In this document: piece by piece, positions 1 through 5,845 of the stretch
Position numbering within the stretch: the first letter of the stretch is position 1
Layout: each line of letters starts with the position of its first letter
From: Xanthobacteraceae bacterium
GTDB taxonomy: Bacteria > Pseudomonadota > Alphaproteobacteria > Rhizobiales > Xanthobacteraceae
NCBI GenBank assembly: GCA_030043175.1
Contig: JASHYD010001483.1
Span: forward strand, 1 to 6,194
Length of the DNA stretch: 6,194 nucleotides
Direction: 5' to 3'
Position numbers and translations under genes: made by a program
The notes under the pieces: generated by a model
What the model saw: only the letters and a program-made list of their open reading frames with translations
The model's database searches: none
What the model was told of the DNA's origin: nothing

Positions 1-116
1 ATAAAATCGAACCACTCGAACACATTGCCGATCGATGCGGCTGCGACCGCGCGCCAGCATGCCCCCGCCCCCGGTGGTGTGGGAGAGCGGGCGGCGCGCA
101 ATTGTGTCAACGCCAT
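1..116 (-). CDS. MFS transporter, metabolite:H+ symporter (MHS) type, N-terminal fragment
   Basis: An open frame starts at an ATG at 116-114 and leaves the window at its left edge after 38 codons. After a short proline- and alanine-rich start, residues about 25-38 read AAASIGNVFEWFDF. This is the hallmark of the first transmembrane helix of MHS-family major facilitator proteins, whose usual form is AA-x-x-GN-x-x-EW-[YF]-DF. Known members are inner-membrane proton symporters for organic acids, betaines or shikimate-like compounds; nothing here identifies the substrate. The ATG lies only 11 bases beyond the last stop of the DMT transporter remnant on the same strand. No strong ribosome binding site is visible, so a slightly different start is possible. 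Whether the gene is intact cannot be judged because more than 90 percent of it lies outside the window. Confidence 0.72.
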   Translation of the reverse strand, partial: MALTQLRAARSPTPPGAGACWRAVAAASIGNVFEWFDF

Positions 117-126
117 GCCGAAACAC

Positions 127-396
127 TCACCCGATTTGGACAAGGATGACCCCGATGGTTGCCAGTCCAACCGCCACTCATTGCAGGCTGCTGACCGGCT
201 CTCGCAGCACCCGCACAGCAAGCGCGCCGCCGAAGACAGTGCCGCTCTCGCGCACGGGCGCGACGAGGCCGAGCGAACGCGAGCGCCAGCGCACCGCCGG
301 CCGAGATTGCCCGCATCATTCCGCCCCTCCGACGGCAAAACTTCCGCCCCAAAAACGCAGGCAGGACAGGCTCAGCACGACGAACGCCAAGCCTTC
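127..396 (-). pseudogene. Decayed DMT/EamA-family transporter, C-terminal half
   Basis: Read on the minus strand, 273-127 gives LGLVAPVRESGTVFGG, then a reading ending in VLREPVSSLQ, a TGA stop at 180-178, then VAVGLATIGVILVQIG and a second TGA at 129-127. This matches the end of EamA/DMT membrane transporters: the ALRE-S/T-x-x-F helix, the K/R-E-P/R turn and the last hydrophobic helix. The preceding piece, MMRAISAGGALALAF, lies in another frame; one extra base near 274 would join them. Further upstream, EGLAFVVLSLS from 396 in a third frame could be the previous helix. The family consists of ten-helix inner-membrane exporters of metabolites or drugs, about 280-300 residues long. Here at most the last 90 residues are recognisable, with at least one frameshift and one internal stop, so no functional product is expected. 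The extension above about 330 is uncertain. Confidence 0.65.
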
Positions 397-743
397 AACG
401 CACGCACCGGCCGGATTCATTCATGGCCCAATTACGCCCTGGCGACTACGTACGCCAGTTCCGAAATCTGTGCGCGCGCAAGCTTGCAGCATGGCGTGCG
501 CGAAAGCAACGCTGCGGATGCTCGCGGACGCAACACACCGCCATGTAGCGGTGCAGACAGGCCCACGACAGGTAGAAGAATGCTACATAGACTGGCGCCC
601 GCTGACCCACTACCGCGCTGCAAATCGCGAGCGCGCGCGGGGGCGCTCGTTAGCGTTCCGACGTACCGCGCAACCACCAATCGCAGCTACCGCGGCGGGT
701 ATCGGCAGTCGATGCACGCCGACACCGCAGCGCCACGAAATTC
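397..743. other. Stretch without a recognisable gene
   Basis: Open frames exist on both strands, but their translations are rich in Arg, Ala, Pro and His without any domain, as expected from GC-rich non-coding DNA. The long plus-strand frame that covers 25-921 runs antisense to the MFS start, the DMT remnant and the end of the 93-residue gene, and is rejected. On the minus strand, 600-500 contains hydrophobic bits such as VYVAFFYLSWACLHRYMA that could be further decayed transporter sequence, but I cannot align them with confidence. No tRNA, clear promoter or repeat was seen. Confidence 0.5.
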
Positions 744-794
744 TAAATTAAAGAAACCAGGTCAGCCCAGAAACGGCGTATGTCCATTCTGGGC
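744..794 (-). terminator. Possible terminator of the three-gene operon
   Basis: A perfect 8-base inverted repeat, GCCCAGAA (765-772) and TTCTGGGC (787-794), is separated by 14 bases and overlaps the last codons of the 93-residue gene. On the minus strand it is followed, after about nine bases, by a T-rich tract (TGGTTTCTTTAATTT). The long loop and the gap before the T-tract make it a weak intrinsic terminator. It could also be just a 3' stabilising hairpin. Confidence 0.38.
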
Positions 795-1043
795 GCTCTC
801 GCCCGATTCTACCGGCGCGGTATCATTGGCCGGCGCCCTTCGTCTGAATTCCACCACGTTTGCTACCGTGCGGGTGAAATTCCGCAGCTCGTCGGGCGAG
901 ATCGCGTGCAATCGTGTTTGAAGGTCGAGCAAAGCCATCGCGATTAAGCGCGACGTGTCGTCGAGCGCCAGCGCCTGTGCCACCTTGGCGCTGCTGGAAA
1001 GTCGATCGATCAAGGCACGAATTTGTTGATTGCGATCGGTCAT
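762..1043 (-). CDS. Small helical protein of unknown function (93 aa), third gene of operon
   Basis: I do not recognise this protein family. The chosen ATG at 1043-1041 gives MTDRNQQIRALIDRLSSS and has GAGGAG six bases upstream. An earlier in-frame ATG at 1091 would lie 52 bases inside the hydrolase gene and lacks that support. The ATG overlaps the hydrolase stop codon as ATGA, so translation is probably coupled. Residues 1-68 alternate charged and aliphatic positions and should form several amphipathic helices (RALIDRL, SRLIAMALLDLQTRL, ELRNFTRTVANVVEF). The last 25 residues are polar and probably disordered. There is no signal peptide, membrane helix or metal-binding cysteine; the short LIAMALL run is only part of an amphipathic helix. 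A cytosolic partner or subunit of the two upstream enzymes is a reasonable guess from position alone. The clean start and tight coupling argue for a real gene. Confidence 0.72.
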   Translation of the reverse strand: MTDRNQQIRALIDRLSSSAKVAQALALDDTSRLIAMALLDLQTRLHAISPDELRNFTRTVANVVEFRRRAPANDTAPVESGESAQNGHTPFLG

Positions 1044-1639
1044 CGTTTTCTCCTCAACCACTCGGCATTGATCGGGCTCTCGCTGATCCAACTGCGTGTG
1101 GTGGCGATTTCGCCGTAAACCCCCACGATACCGGTTACCGCGGTTTGGACCTCTGCGGCTGAAAGTTCGCCGAGCCCGTGGCTTGCGGAAGCATCAGCCA
1201 AATATGAAAATCGATGCTTGCGATGGAAGGCATCGATCGCAGTGGACAGGCAGGCAGTTTCCCCGGCAAACCCCGCGAGCGCGAAATGACCTCCGCAACC
1301 GTCCATGAACTGGGCGAACAGCGTGCTCGAATAGCAGGACGGATTCTCTCGATCGAAGACCATATCGGCGCCGGTTGGTTCGAATCCCGCTATCCACCCG
1401 CTGAATGCGGTGGCCCGGTTGAAGTAGGCGGAACGGCTGAACTGGCGCAGAAATGCGACTGGAAAGCCCTTCGATCTCGCGTGGTCGAGTGCGGCGCGGC
1501 AGTTGGCGAGCGCGTCGTCCACACAGGGCAGGGCCATGAGGCGGGAACCGGTGACATATTCCTGCTGCATGTCGACGAGGACGAGGCACGGCGCGACCGA
1601 TGCATCGGACAAAGCCCTCAGATAAATGACCTGATTCAC
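1040..1639 (-). CDS. Isochorismatase-family cysteine hydrolase
   Basis: This 199-residue protein has the usual size of the isochorismatase-like hydrolase family. These cytosolic alpha/beta enzymes cleave amides, ureides or vinyl ethers with an Asp-Lys-Cys triad. Asp23 lies in LVLVDMQQEY at the end of the first strand. Cys130 lies in GFAGETACLSTAIDAF, the nucleophile elbow, which also holds the usual loop before the cysteine. The middle motif, normally K-x-x-x-S-A-F, reads RENPSCY, so Arg97 or Glu98 stands where the catalytic lysine is expected. The start is a GTG overlapping the acetyltransferase stop as GTGA, with AAGGAG seven bases upstream. The gene ends in an ATGA overlap with the small third gene. 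Substrate is unknown: a nicotinamidase-, carbamoylsarcosine- or ureidoacrylate-type amide is possible. True isochorismate cleavage is less likely, since no siderophore genes are nearby. Confidence 0.88.
   Translation of the reverse strand: MNQVIYLRALSDASVAPCLVLVDMQQEYVTGSRLMALPCVDDALANCRAALDHARSKGFPVAFLRQFSRSAYFNRATAFSGWIAGFEPTGADMVFDRENPSCYSSTLFAQFMDGCGGHFALAGFAGETACLSTAIDAFHRKHRFSYLADASASHGLGELSAAEVQTAVTGIVGVYGEIATTRSWISESPINAEWLRRKR
1050..1055 (-). promoter_or_regulatory. Ribosome binding site for the 93-aa protein
   Basis: GAGGAG on the minus strand, six bases before the ATG at 1043. It lies within the end of the hydrolase gene and decides the 93-residue start over the upstream in-frame ATG at 1091. 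Confidence 0.7.
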
Positions 1640-2886
1640 GCGGCAGCTCCTTCAGCGGCAGGCAGCTTGACACCGCGCGCTTTCGAGCGCTCCAGAATCC
1701 CGGCCTCCTGCCAGCTGCCTTCGGGGCGGATGACCACGTAGGGGTCTGTGTCGAACGATATTGTTTTGGCTGGGCGTTTCGTATGGCGGACCATTTCGAT
1801 ATACTCGAAATCCGAGAACACGAGTTCAGGCCGACCATCGCAAATAGAAAAGCCGCACCTATCCCAGAACGTCGTCAGGCGTTTTTGCGCGTAGCAACAT
1901 ATTCGTGTGTAGCCTTTGGTAGCGCAGAATTCGACGGCGAACCTGACAAGCCCGCGGGCCAAACCGCGGCCGCGGAATTCCTTGCGTACAACCACTCGTT
2001 CCAGTTTCGCAAAATCGGCGAAGTACCGAATTCGCAGGCAGCCGGCCGGCTCATCGCCGATATAACCAACCAAATGGGTCGCAGTGAAGTCGTTGCCGTC
2101 GAATTCCTCATCATAAGGGCAGTTCTGTTCACCGAGGAAGACGGCGCCGCGGATCACCGCAGCACGCATGAAATCGTCCACCGTGCGGGCGACGCGAACC
2201 GAAATGTGCGGGTCGGACAGCCGGCCTGGCATCGCACAAAAGGTCGTCTCTTGGCGACGCGTGGCTGAGCGGCGGAACAGGTGGAATTGAGGCGCCGTGC
2301 TCCCCGCGAGCTTGGGGGCCAGCCGAAATCCCATACCTTCGACAAAGCGGGCAGCCTCGCTGTTGATCGACCAGCTGTACACGTCGACATCGTGGCGGTG
2401 CAGGCTCCACATCCTTTGCATGACGAGCGGCGCTCCGGCAGCGAGCTTGCCGGGGGCGTAAACGTGCCACACGTAGATGCCGGCCGGCTTCTCGTGCTGG
2501 GCTGAAATGACGGAAAGAGGCGGATTACGGCGGTCCAAGGTTCCATCGAGAAGCTGGATCAACCCTTGCCGCGTCAGCGGCAGGAACGAAACGTACCCTT
2601 CGCCAACGGGCGCATTGACATTGAAGCGGTCGCGATGTGCTATGGCCCAGAAGCAATCCGGATTATACGACGTGACGCGCTGGACAACTTCCGCGCTTGT
2701 CAGCATGGGGATTGACTTTCGCGCCAGACCCATGAGCGTCGCGATCTGCTCGCCTGCCACATTGAACACGACAAGACGGCGCGCAAGCGTAAGGATAGCC
2801 GGATCGTCGAGCCGGCGGGTCGATTGCCGTGCGTCGTCATTGGCGAGATCGCCGGTCCCGGAAACCCGAACGTCATGAGCGGTCAT
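1636..2886 (-). CDS. Two-domain GNAT N-acetyltransferase, first gene of operon
   Basis: This 416-residue protein ends in a typical GNAT domain, residues about 228-368. Its core strand LERVVV leads into the acetyl-CoA pyrophosphate loop at 305-310 (RGRGLA, matching R/Q-x-x-G-x-G/A). AVEFCATKGYTRICCYAQ and FWDRCGFSICDG follow, the usual helix and last strands. The first half, about 30-206, has the same order of elements: a GEGYVSFLPLT strand, AGIYVWHVYAPG, then SINSEAARFVEGMGFRL. It looks like a second GNAT fold with a degenerate CoA loop (PGKLAAG). A 45-residue tail with an FDTDPYVVIRPEG stretch follows. GNAT enzymes transfer an acyl group from CoA to an amine; the acceptor here is unknown. 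ATG at 2886 has AAAAGGGG six bases upstream. The stop overlaps the hydrolase start. No signal peptide is seen, so it should be cytosolic. It is divergent from the LysR gene. Confidence 0.85.
   Translation of the reverse strand: MTAHDVRVSGTGDLANDDARQSTRRLDDPAILTLARRLVVFNVAGEQIATLMGLARKSIPMLTSAEVVQRVTSYNPDCFWAIAHRDRFNVNAPVGEGYVSFLPLTRQGLIQLLDGTLDRRNPPLSVISAQHEKPAGIYVWHVYAPGKLAAGAPLVMQRMWSLHRHDVDVYSWSINSEAARFVEGMGFRLAPKLAGSTAPQFHLFRRSATRRQETTFCAMPGRLSDPHISVRVARTVDDFMRAAVIRGAVFLGEQNCPYDEEFDGNDFTATHLVGYIGDEPAGCLRIRYFADFAKLERVVVRKEFRGRGLARGLVRFAVEFCATKGYTRICCYAQKRLTTFWDRCGFSICDGRPELVFSDFEYIEMVRHTKRPAKTISFDTDPYVVIRPEGSWQEAGILERSKARGVKLPAAEGAAA
1647..1652 (-). promoter_or_regulatory. Ribosome binding site for the hydrolase GTG start
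   Basis: AAGGAG on the minus strand, seven bases before the GTG at 1639. It supports GTG as the true start although it lies within the acetyltransferase gene. Confidence 0.75.
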
Positions 2887-2944
2887 GTCGATCCCCTTTT
2901 ACCTATGCCCCTTAATCTGATATCTATTTAGCTCCAGACGGGGT
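2887..2944. promoter_or_regulatory. Divergent promoter/operator region between GNAT operon and LysR gene
   Basis: The 58-base gap must contain the start signals of both the minus-strand operon and the plus-strand regulator. It is clearly more AT-rich than its surroundings. An imperfect 18-base palindrome at 2913-2930 (TAATCTGATATCTATTTA) has matching GATATC centre and TAA/TTA ends. It is a plausible LysR-type operator, although the classic T-N11-A spacing is not well met. Minus-strand TAGATA and plus-strand TATCTA inside it resemble -10 elements, but no clear -35 boxes stand out. AAAAGGGG at 2893-2900 (minus) is the acetyltransferase ribosome binding site. Regulation by the adjacent LysR protein is inferred from the layout. 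Confidence 0.5.
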
Positions 2945-4030
2945 GTGGCGGTGCGATCGAATTCGACTATCGGTGCTCATGAATTTGAGCACGTACGTGC
3001 ATCATGCGATGGCGCGAGCCCCGATTGGGAAAGCATCCGGACTTTCCTCGAGGTGGCGCGTTCCAATAGTTTTCGCACCGCAGCGACCCGCTTGGGCATG
3101 ACCGGCCACGGCATTGCGCGGCGGATCGAACAACTGGAACATCAAATCGGAGCGATGCTGTTCACGCGTCACCGTGATGGCGTCCGCTTGACCGGGGCCG
3201 GTCGTCATCTGCTCTCCTGTGCGGAGCAGATGGAGGAAGCGTCGCTTGGATTCGTCCGGCGACGCGGCATGCTTACGCAGCCGCTTCGGGGCGAAATCAG
3301 GATTGCATGCACGGAAGGCCTGGGAACATTCTGGCTGACGCCGCGGCTTCTCGAATTTGCCCGCGCGCATCCTCAAATCCTGGTCGATCTGTGTTGCTCG
3401 ATGCAGCGACCTGATGACTTGGTGGCAAGGGCGCAGGCCGATCTTGCGATTCAGATCGAGCAACCCGTGCCGCGCGACCTCATGACCCGCAGGATCGGTC
3501 GCATGCACATCGTGCCGTGTGCATCAAAGTCCTACATTGATACTTACGGCCTGCCCAGGTCCAAGCAGGAAGTCGATGAACGCCACCGCATCGTCTTGAT
3601 GTTCGCTGACCAGGGCAAGGCGCAGGACTTGTACAATGAGCGGTATCCCGAACGGTCGCAGACCGGTTTTGTTGCAATGCGCACCAACGTCAGCACGGCT
3701 CTCTACGCGGCTATCGTCAGTGGCTTGGCGGTGGGGTGGCTGCCGACATACTGCTTCGCGATCGGGGCCTCGGTGATCCCCCTCGACCTCGACTGGGTTT
3801 TTTCCTTTGACATTTGGCTGAGCTACCATCCCGATCTGGGATCGGTACCGCGGGTTCGCCGGATGATCGATTGGGTGATCGAGCAATTCGACTCTCAGAA
3901 ATACCCCTGGTTTCGGGACGATTTCATTCACCCCGCCGCGTTCGAGAAGTGCTTACCGAAAGGCTCGCCTGGGGAGATTGATGCCGCGTTCGGCCAATCC
4001 AAAACCAGACCGGCGCGCTCGGGTCCGTAG
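2945..4030 (+). CDS. LysR-family transcriptional regulator
   Basis: This 361-residue protein has the LysR layout. A winged helix-turn-helix spans about 28-87, beginning WESIRTFLEVARSNSFRTAA and followed by ARRIEQLEHQIGAMLFTR and the wing GVRLTGAGRHLL. A linker helix follows, then a substrate-binding domain from about 115 to 315 that starts LRGEIRIACTEGLG. Such proteins bind DNA as tetramers and activate a neighbouring divergent operon when a small ligand binds; the GNAT-hydrolase operon is the likely target. Two in-frame GTG starts compete: 2945 (used here), and 2951, which has GGGG seven bases upstream and may be the true one. Either leaves an unusual extension of about 25 residues before the DNA-binding domain. 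The protein is about 50 residues longer than most relatives. The last 25 or so residues, rich in Gly, Pro and Arg, lie partly antisense to the decayed dehydrogenase. Confidence 0.9.
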   Translation: MAVRSNSTIGAHEFEHVRASCDGASPDWESIRTFLEVARSNSFRTAATRLGMTGHGIARRIEQLEHQIGAMLFTRHRDGVRLTGAGRHLLSCAEQMEEASLGFVRRRGMLTQPLRGEIRIACTEGLGTFWLTPRLLEFARAHPQILVDLCCSMQRPDDLVARAQADLAIQIEQPVPRDLMTRRIGRMHIVPCASKSYIDTYGLPRSKQEVDERHRIVLMFADQGKAQDLYNERYPERSQTGFVAMRTNVSTALYAAIVSGLAVGWLPTYCFAIGASVIPLDLDWVFSFDIWLSYHPDLGSVPRVRRMIDWVIEQFDSQKYPWFRDDFIHPAAFEKCLPKGSPGEIDAAFGQSKTRPARSGP

Positions 4031-4205
4031 CCATTCGAGTTTTTGCCGCCGATGAGCGGGCTGACGCAATTGATTTCCACGCGATTGGATTGAACGTGTA
4101 TGGAGCTCGGCCCGGATTCGCCTGGCTTTTAAGGATGCGGGGTGGACCGATTGCGCCACTGGTTGCGGGCAAGAAGGTAGGCGCTGTGAAGAAGCCAGTC
4201 GCCTC
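4012..4205 (-). pseudogene. Aldehyde dehydrogenase remnant, C-terminal part with internal deletion
   Basis: On the minus strand, 4196-4167 reads GFFTAPTFLP, like the G-[YF]-F-x-x-PT-[LV] signature of NAD(P)-dependent aldehyde dehydrogenases. In another frame, 4062-4012 reads SPLIGGKNSNGYGPERA, preceded by IHVQSNRVEINCV. This resembles the family's C-terminal V-W-V-N ... SPFGG-x-K-x-SG-x-GRE segment. In intact enzymes about 80 residues separate these motifs, including the conserved EE-x-FGP; here only about 35 codons do, and EE-x-FGP is missing. The order and strand are right, the frame and spacing are not, so this is most simply a decayed copy. No catalytic Cys or Glu region is present, nor any upstream part, since the beta-propeller gene begins close by. 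Each motif alone would be weak; the two together make the case moderate. Confidence 0.5.
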
Positions 4206-4327
4206 GAGCGGGTACGGATTCGGACGCTAGCCCGGCACGCGAGGCCGCCGGCACCCACCCGCGCGCCCGCCGTAGCCGATTGTCCAACTCAGCCACCGGG
4301 CCCGCCGCCTAATTTGAGCCGTAGTGG

Positions 4328-5260
4328 CTAAAAAAAGGCGAGCGTCTCGCAGCCGACGCCGGCCTCAAAACGGTGCGACACGCGCCGATTTGCGAGGTCG
4401 ATCACATGAATGGTCCCGTCGCCCTGGCAGGCGACGAAGAGCGCGCCATCATGAAAAGCGCCATCCATCGGCTGCTGCCCGACTTCCACCGTGGTCTGCT
4501 GACCAAAACTTGAGTCCATCAGCGTGGCTGTAGCGCTGCGCAGGCTCGTGACGAGGAGAATTTCGCCGTCCGGGCTATAGCGGGCGATCTGTGCCGGTTC
4601 CGGCACGCCATCAAGCGGCAGCGTCCTGATGATGGCGAAGCTCGCAGAGTCGATCAGCAGGAGCGCCGGCTCCTCGTCGTCGACCGCCACAAGAAACTTG
4701 CCGTCAGGCGAAATCGCCAAGCCAGCCAGCCGGTGCGGGGTCTCCACCTGGCGAACCAGTCTGCGTCCCGGCAGGTCGATCACCGAGATCGATGCGTCTT
4801 CTTCGTTCTCGGTAAACAGCCACCGCCCGTCCGGCGCGATGGCAAGGCGATGTGAGTTGGTGGAACCGGTTTCTATTGCACCGACAACCCGATTGCTGGT
4901 GAGATCAACGAGCGCGACCACTCCGCTGTTCTCGCAGGTGATGTAGAGCAGATCGTCGGGCCCGATCTGCAGGCCGTGTGGCGCCACATAAGGAGAAAGA
5001 TCCACGTCAGCCACATGCCGGCGCGTCATCAGATCGACGACGGACAGCAAATGGCCAGGGTCGGGATTTCGGCCATGTATGCCATCCCCGTAGATGGGGA
5101 CGTAAGCGGTCAAGGATTGCGGGGCGACCAGGAGCTCATGCGGCAGGCGTTCGAAATCGTCGAGAACACGCGCCGTCGTGTAGTTATTGGGGTCGAGGAA
5201 AAGCACTTTGCCCCCTATTTTGTCGACCGCAATCAATCCTCGAGCACTGTTCTTATTCAT
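4328..5260 (-). CDS. YVTN/YncE-type beta-propeller protein
   Basis: This 310-residue protein is built of repeating blades of about 40 residues. Recognisable repeat cores include LLSVVDLMTRRHVADVDL (71-88), VVALVDLTSNRVVGAIETG (114-132), ISVIDLPGRRLVRQVET (158-174), LLLIDSASFAIIRTLPLDG (200-218) and IHVIDLANRRVSHRFEAG (284-301). They are separated by H-x-L-x-I-(A/S)PDG-(R/K) turns at about 137-146, 180-187 and 228-232. This is the seven-bladed YVTN/lactonase-like fold, used in binding or scaffold roles and occasionally in enzymes. The start ATG has GGGAGG five bases upstream. Unlike many relatives it has no signal peptide (MNKNSARGLIAV), so it appears cytosolic unless the start is wrong. It has no partner gene: LysR is convergent with it, and about 700 bases separate it from the next gene upstream. 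Function cannot be assigned. Confidence 0.87.
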   Translation of the reverse strand: MNKNSARGLIAVDKIGGKVLFLDPNNYTTARVLDDFERLPHELLVAPQSLTAYVPIYGDGIHGRNPDPGHLLSVVDLMTRRHVADVDLSPYVAPHGLQIGPDDLLYITCENSGVVALVDLTSNRVVGAIETGSTNSHRLAIAPDGRWLFTENEEDASISVIDLPGRRLVRQVETPHRLAGLAISPDGKFLVAVDDEEPALLLIDSASFAIIRTLPLDGVPEPAQIARYSPDGEILLVTSLRSATATLMDSSFGQQTTVEVGQQPMDGAFHDGALFVACQGDGTIHVIDLANRRVSHRFEAGVGCETLAFF

Positions 5261-5432
5261 CCGAGCCTCCCGCGCTTAAGCCCCGGCTTCAGACCGCCGG
5301 GAATAGCCATAGCCGTCCGCGCGATGGAGAAGTTTGCAGTACTTGTCGTTGATTCCGTCGGCATTGCTCACCCTTGAAAGAGCCACCGGCACGAACGGCG
5401 AACGCGCCCGACGATAGGCCTTCTTGCCCTTT

Positions 5433-5451
5433 GGCACCGCACCCCGGTGCC
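5433..5451. repeat. Short inverted repeat (hairpin)
   Basis: GGCACCG (5433-5439) and CGGTGCC (5445-5451) form a perfect 7-bp GC-rich stem with a 5-base loop. No T-tract follows on either strand, so it is not a standard intrinsic terminator. It lies about 175 bases upstream of the beta-propeller start. Confidence 0.5.
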
Positions 5452-5814
5452 GGTCTTAAAAGCCGCGAACGGACTTGGTGCGCCTGCAATGGCCGCGTGG
5501 GAAACCGTGTGGCGTAAGCGTTGTGCGGCCGTAATCCCCTCTTGCGCTCGCCTTTATTTCCGTTGACGAAATCTGCGATGAACGACCCCGCCTCGCCGAC
5601 ACAGGCGGCGCCGCGCGCATGGGTTTTTCGCAATGCCTTCTCGCGCGGGTGTAGTTGGTGCGGCCGCGGAACGAAGCCTCGAGCAGCAAACCCGTGTCCG
5701 CTCAGGCCTCGCACACCGCCCGGCGTATGGCGTTTGACGGTCCGCGGCGTCCCGTTGTCCGGTGCCCTGCCCGCCGATGCGGGCGAACCGTTCGTACACA
5801 GGCCGGCCGCGCCT

Positions 5815-5845
5815 CGCCGGTCGGTCGATCCTCGGCGGACCGGCG
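5815..5845. repeat. Short inverted repeat (8 bp arms)
   Basis: CGCCGGTC (5815-5822) and GACCGGCG (5838-5845) are perfect complements with a 15-base loop. A smaller hairpin, GCCCGC-CGAT-GCGGGC, lies nearby at 5769-5784. Neither is followed by a T-run. In GC-rich DNA such arms arise easily by chance, so any role is uncertain. Confidence 0.4.

Noticed and set aside
25..921. Plus-strand 298-codon open frame
   Set aside because: It is antisense to the MHS transporter start, the DMT remnant and the C-terminal part of the 93-aa gene, has no domain, and its composition is Arg/Ala/Pro/Thr-rich as in GC-rich shadow frames.
1194..1838. Minus-strand 214-codon frame overlapping the hydrolase and acetyltransferase
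   Set aside because: It is a frame shadow: the overlapping frames carry clear GNAT and isochorismatase-family motifs, while this one has none.
3953..4258. Minus-strand 101-codon frame between LysR and the propeller
   Set aside because: Its translation is Arg/Ser-rich and featureless; the recognisable ALDH-like pieces lie in the other two frames of the same strand.
5289..5714. Minus-strand 141-codon frame upstream of the beta-propeller
   Set aside because: No recognisable domain, competing open frames on both strands and no ribosome binding site seen; kept only as part of the unassigned intergenic block.
5769..5784. GCCCGC-CGAT-GCGGGC hairpin as an intrinsic terminator
   Set aside because: No T-run on either strand and no gene end close by.
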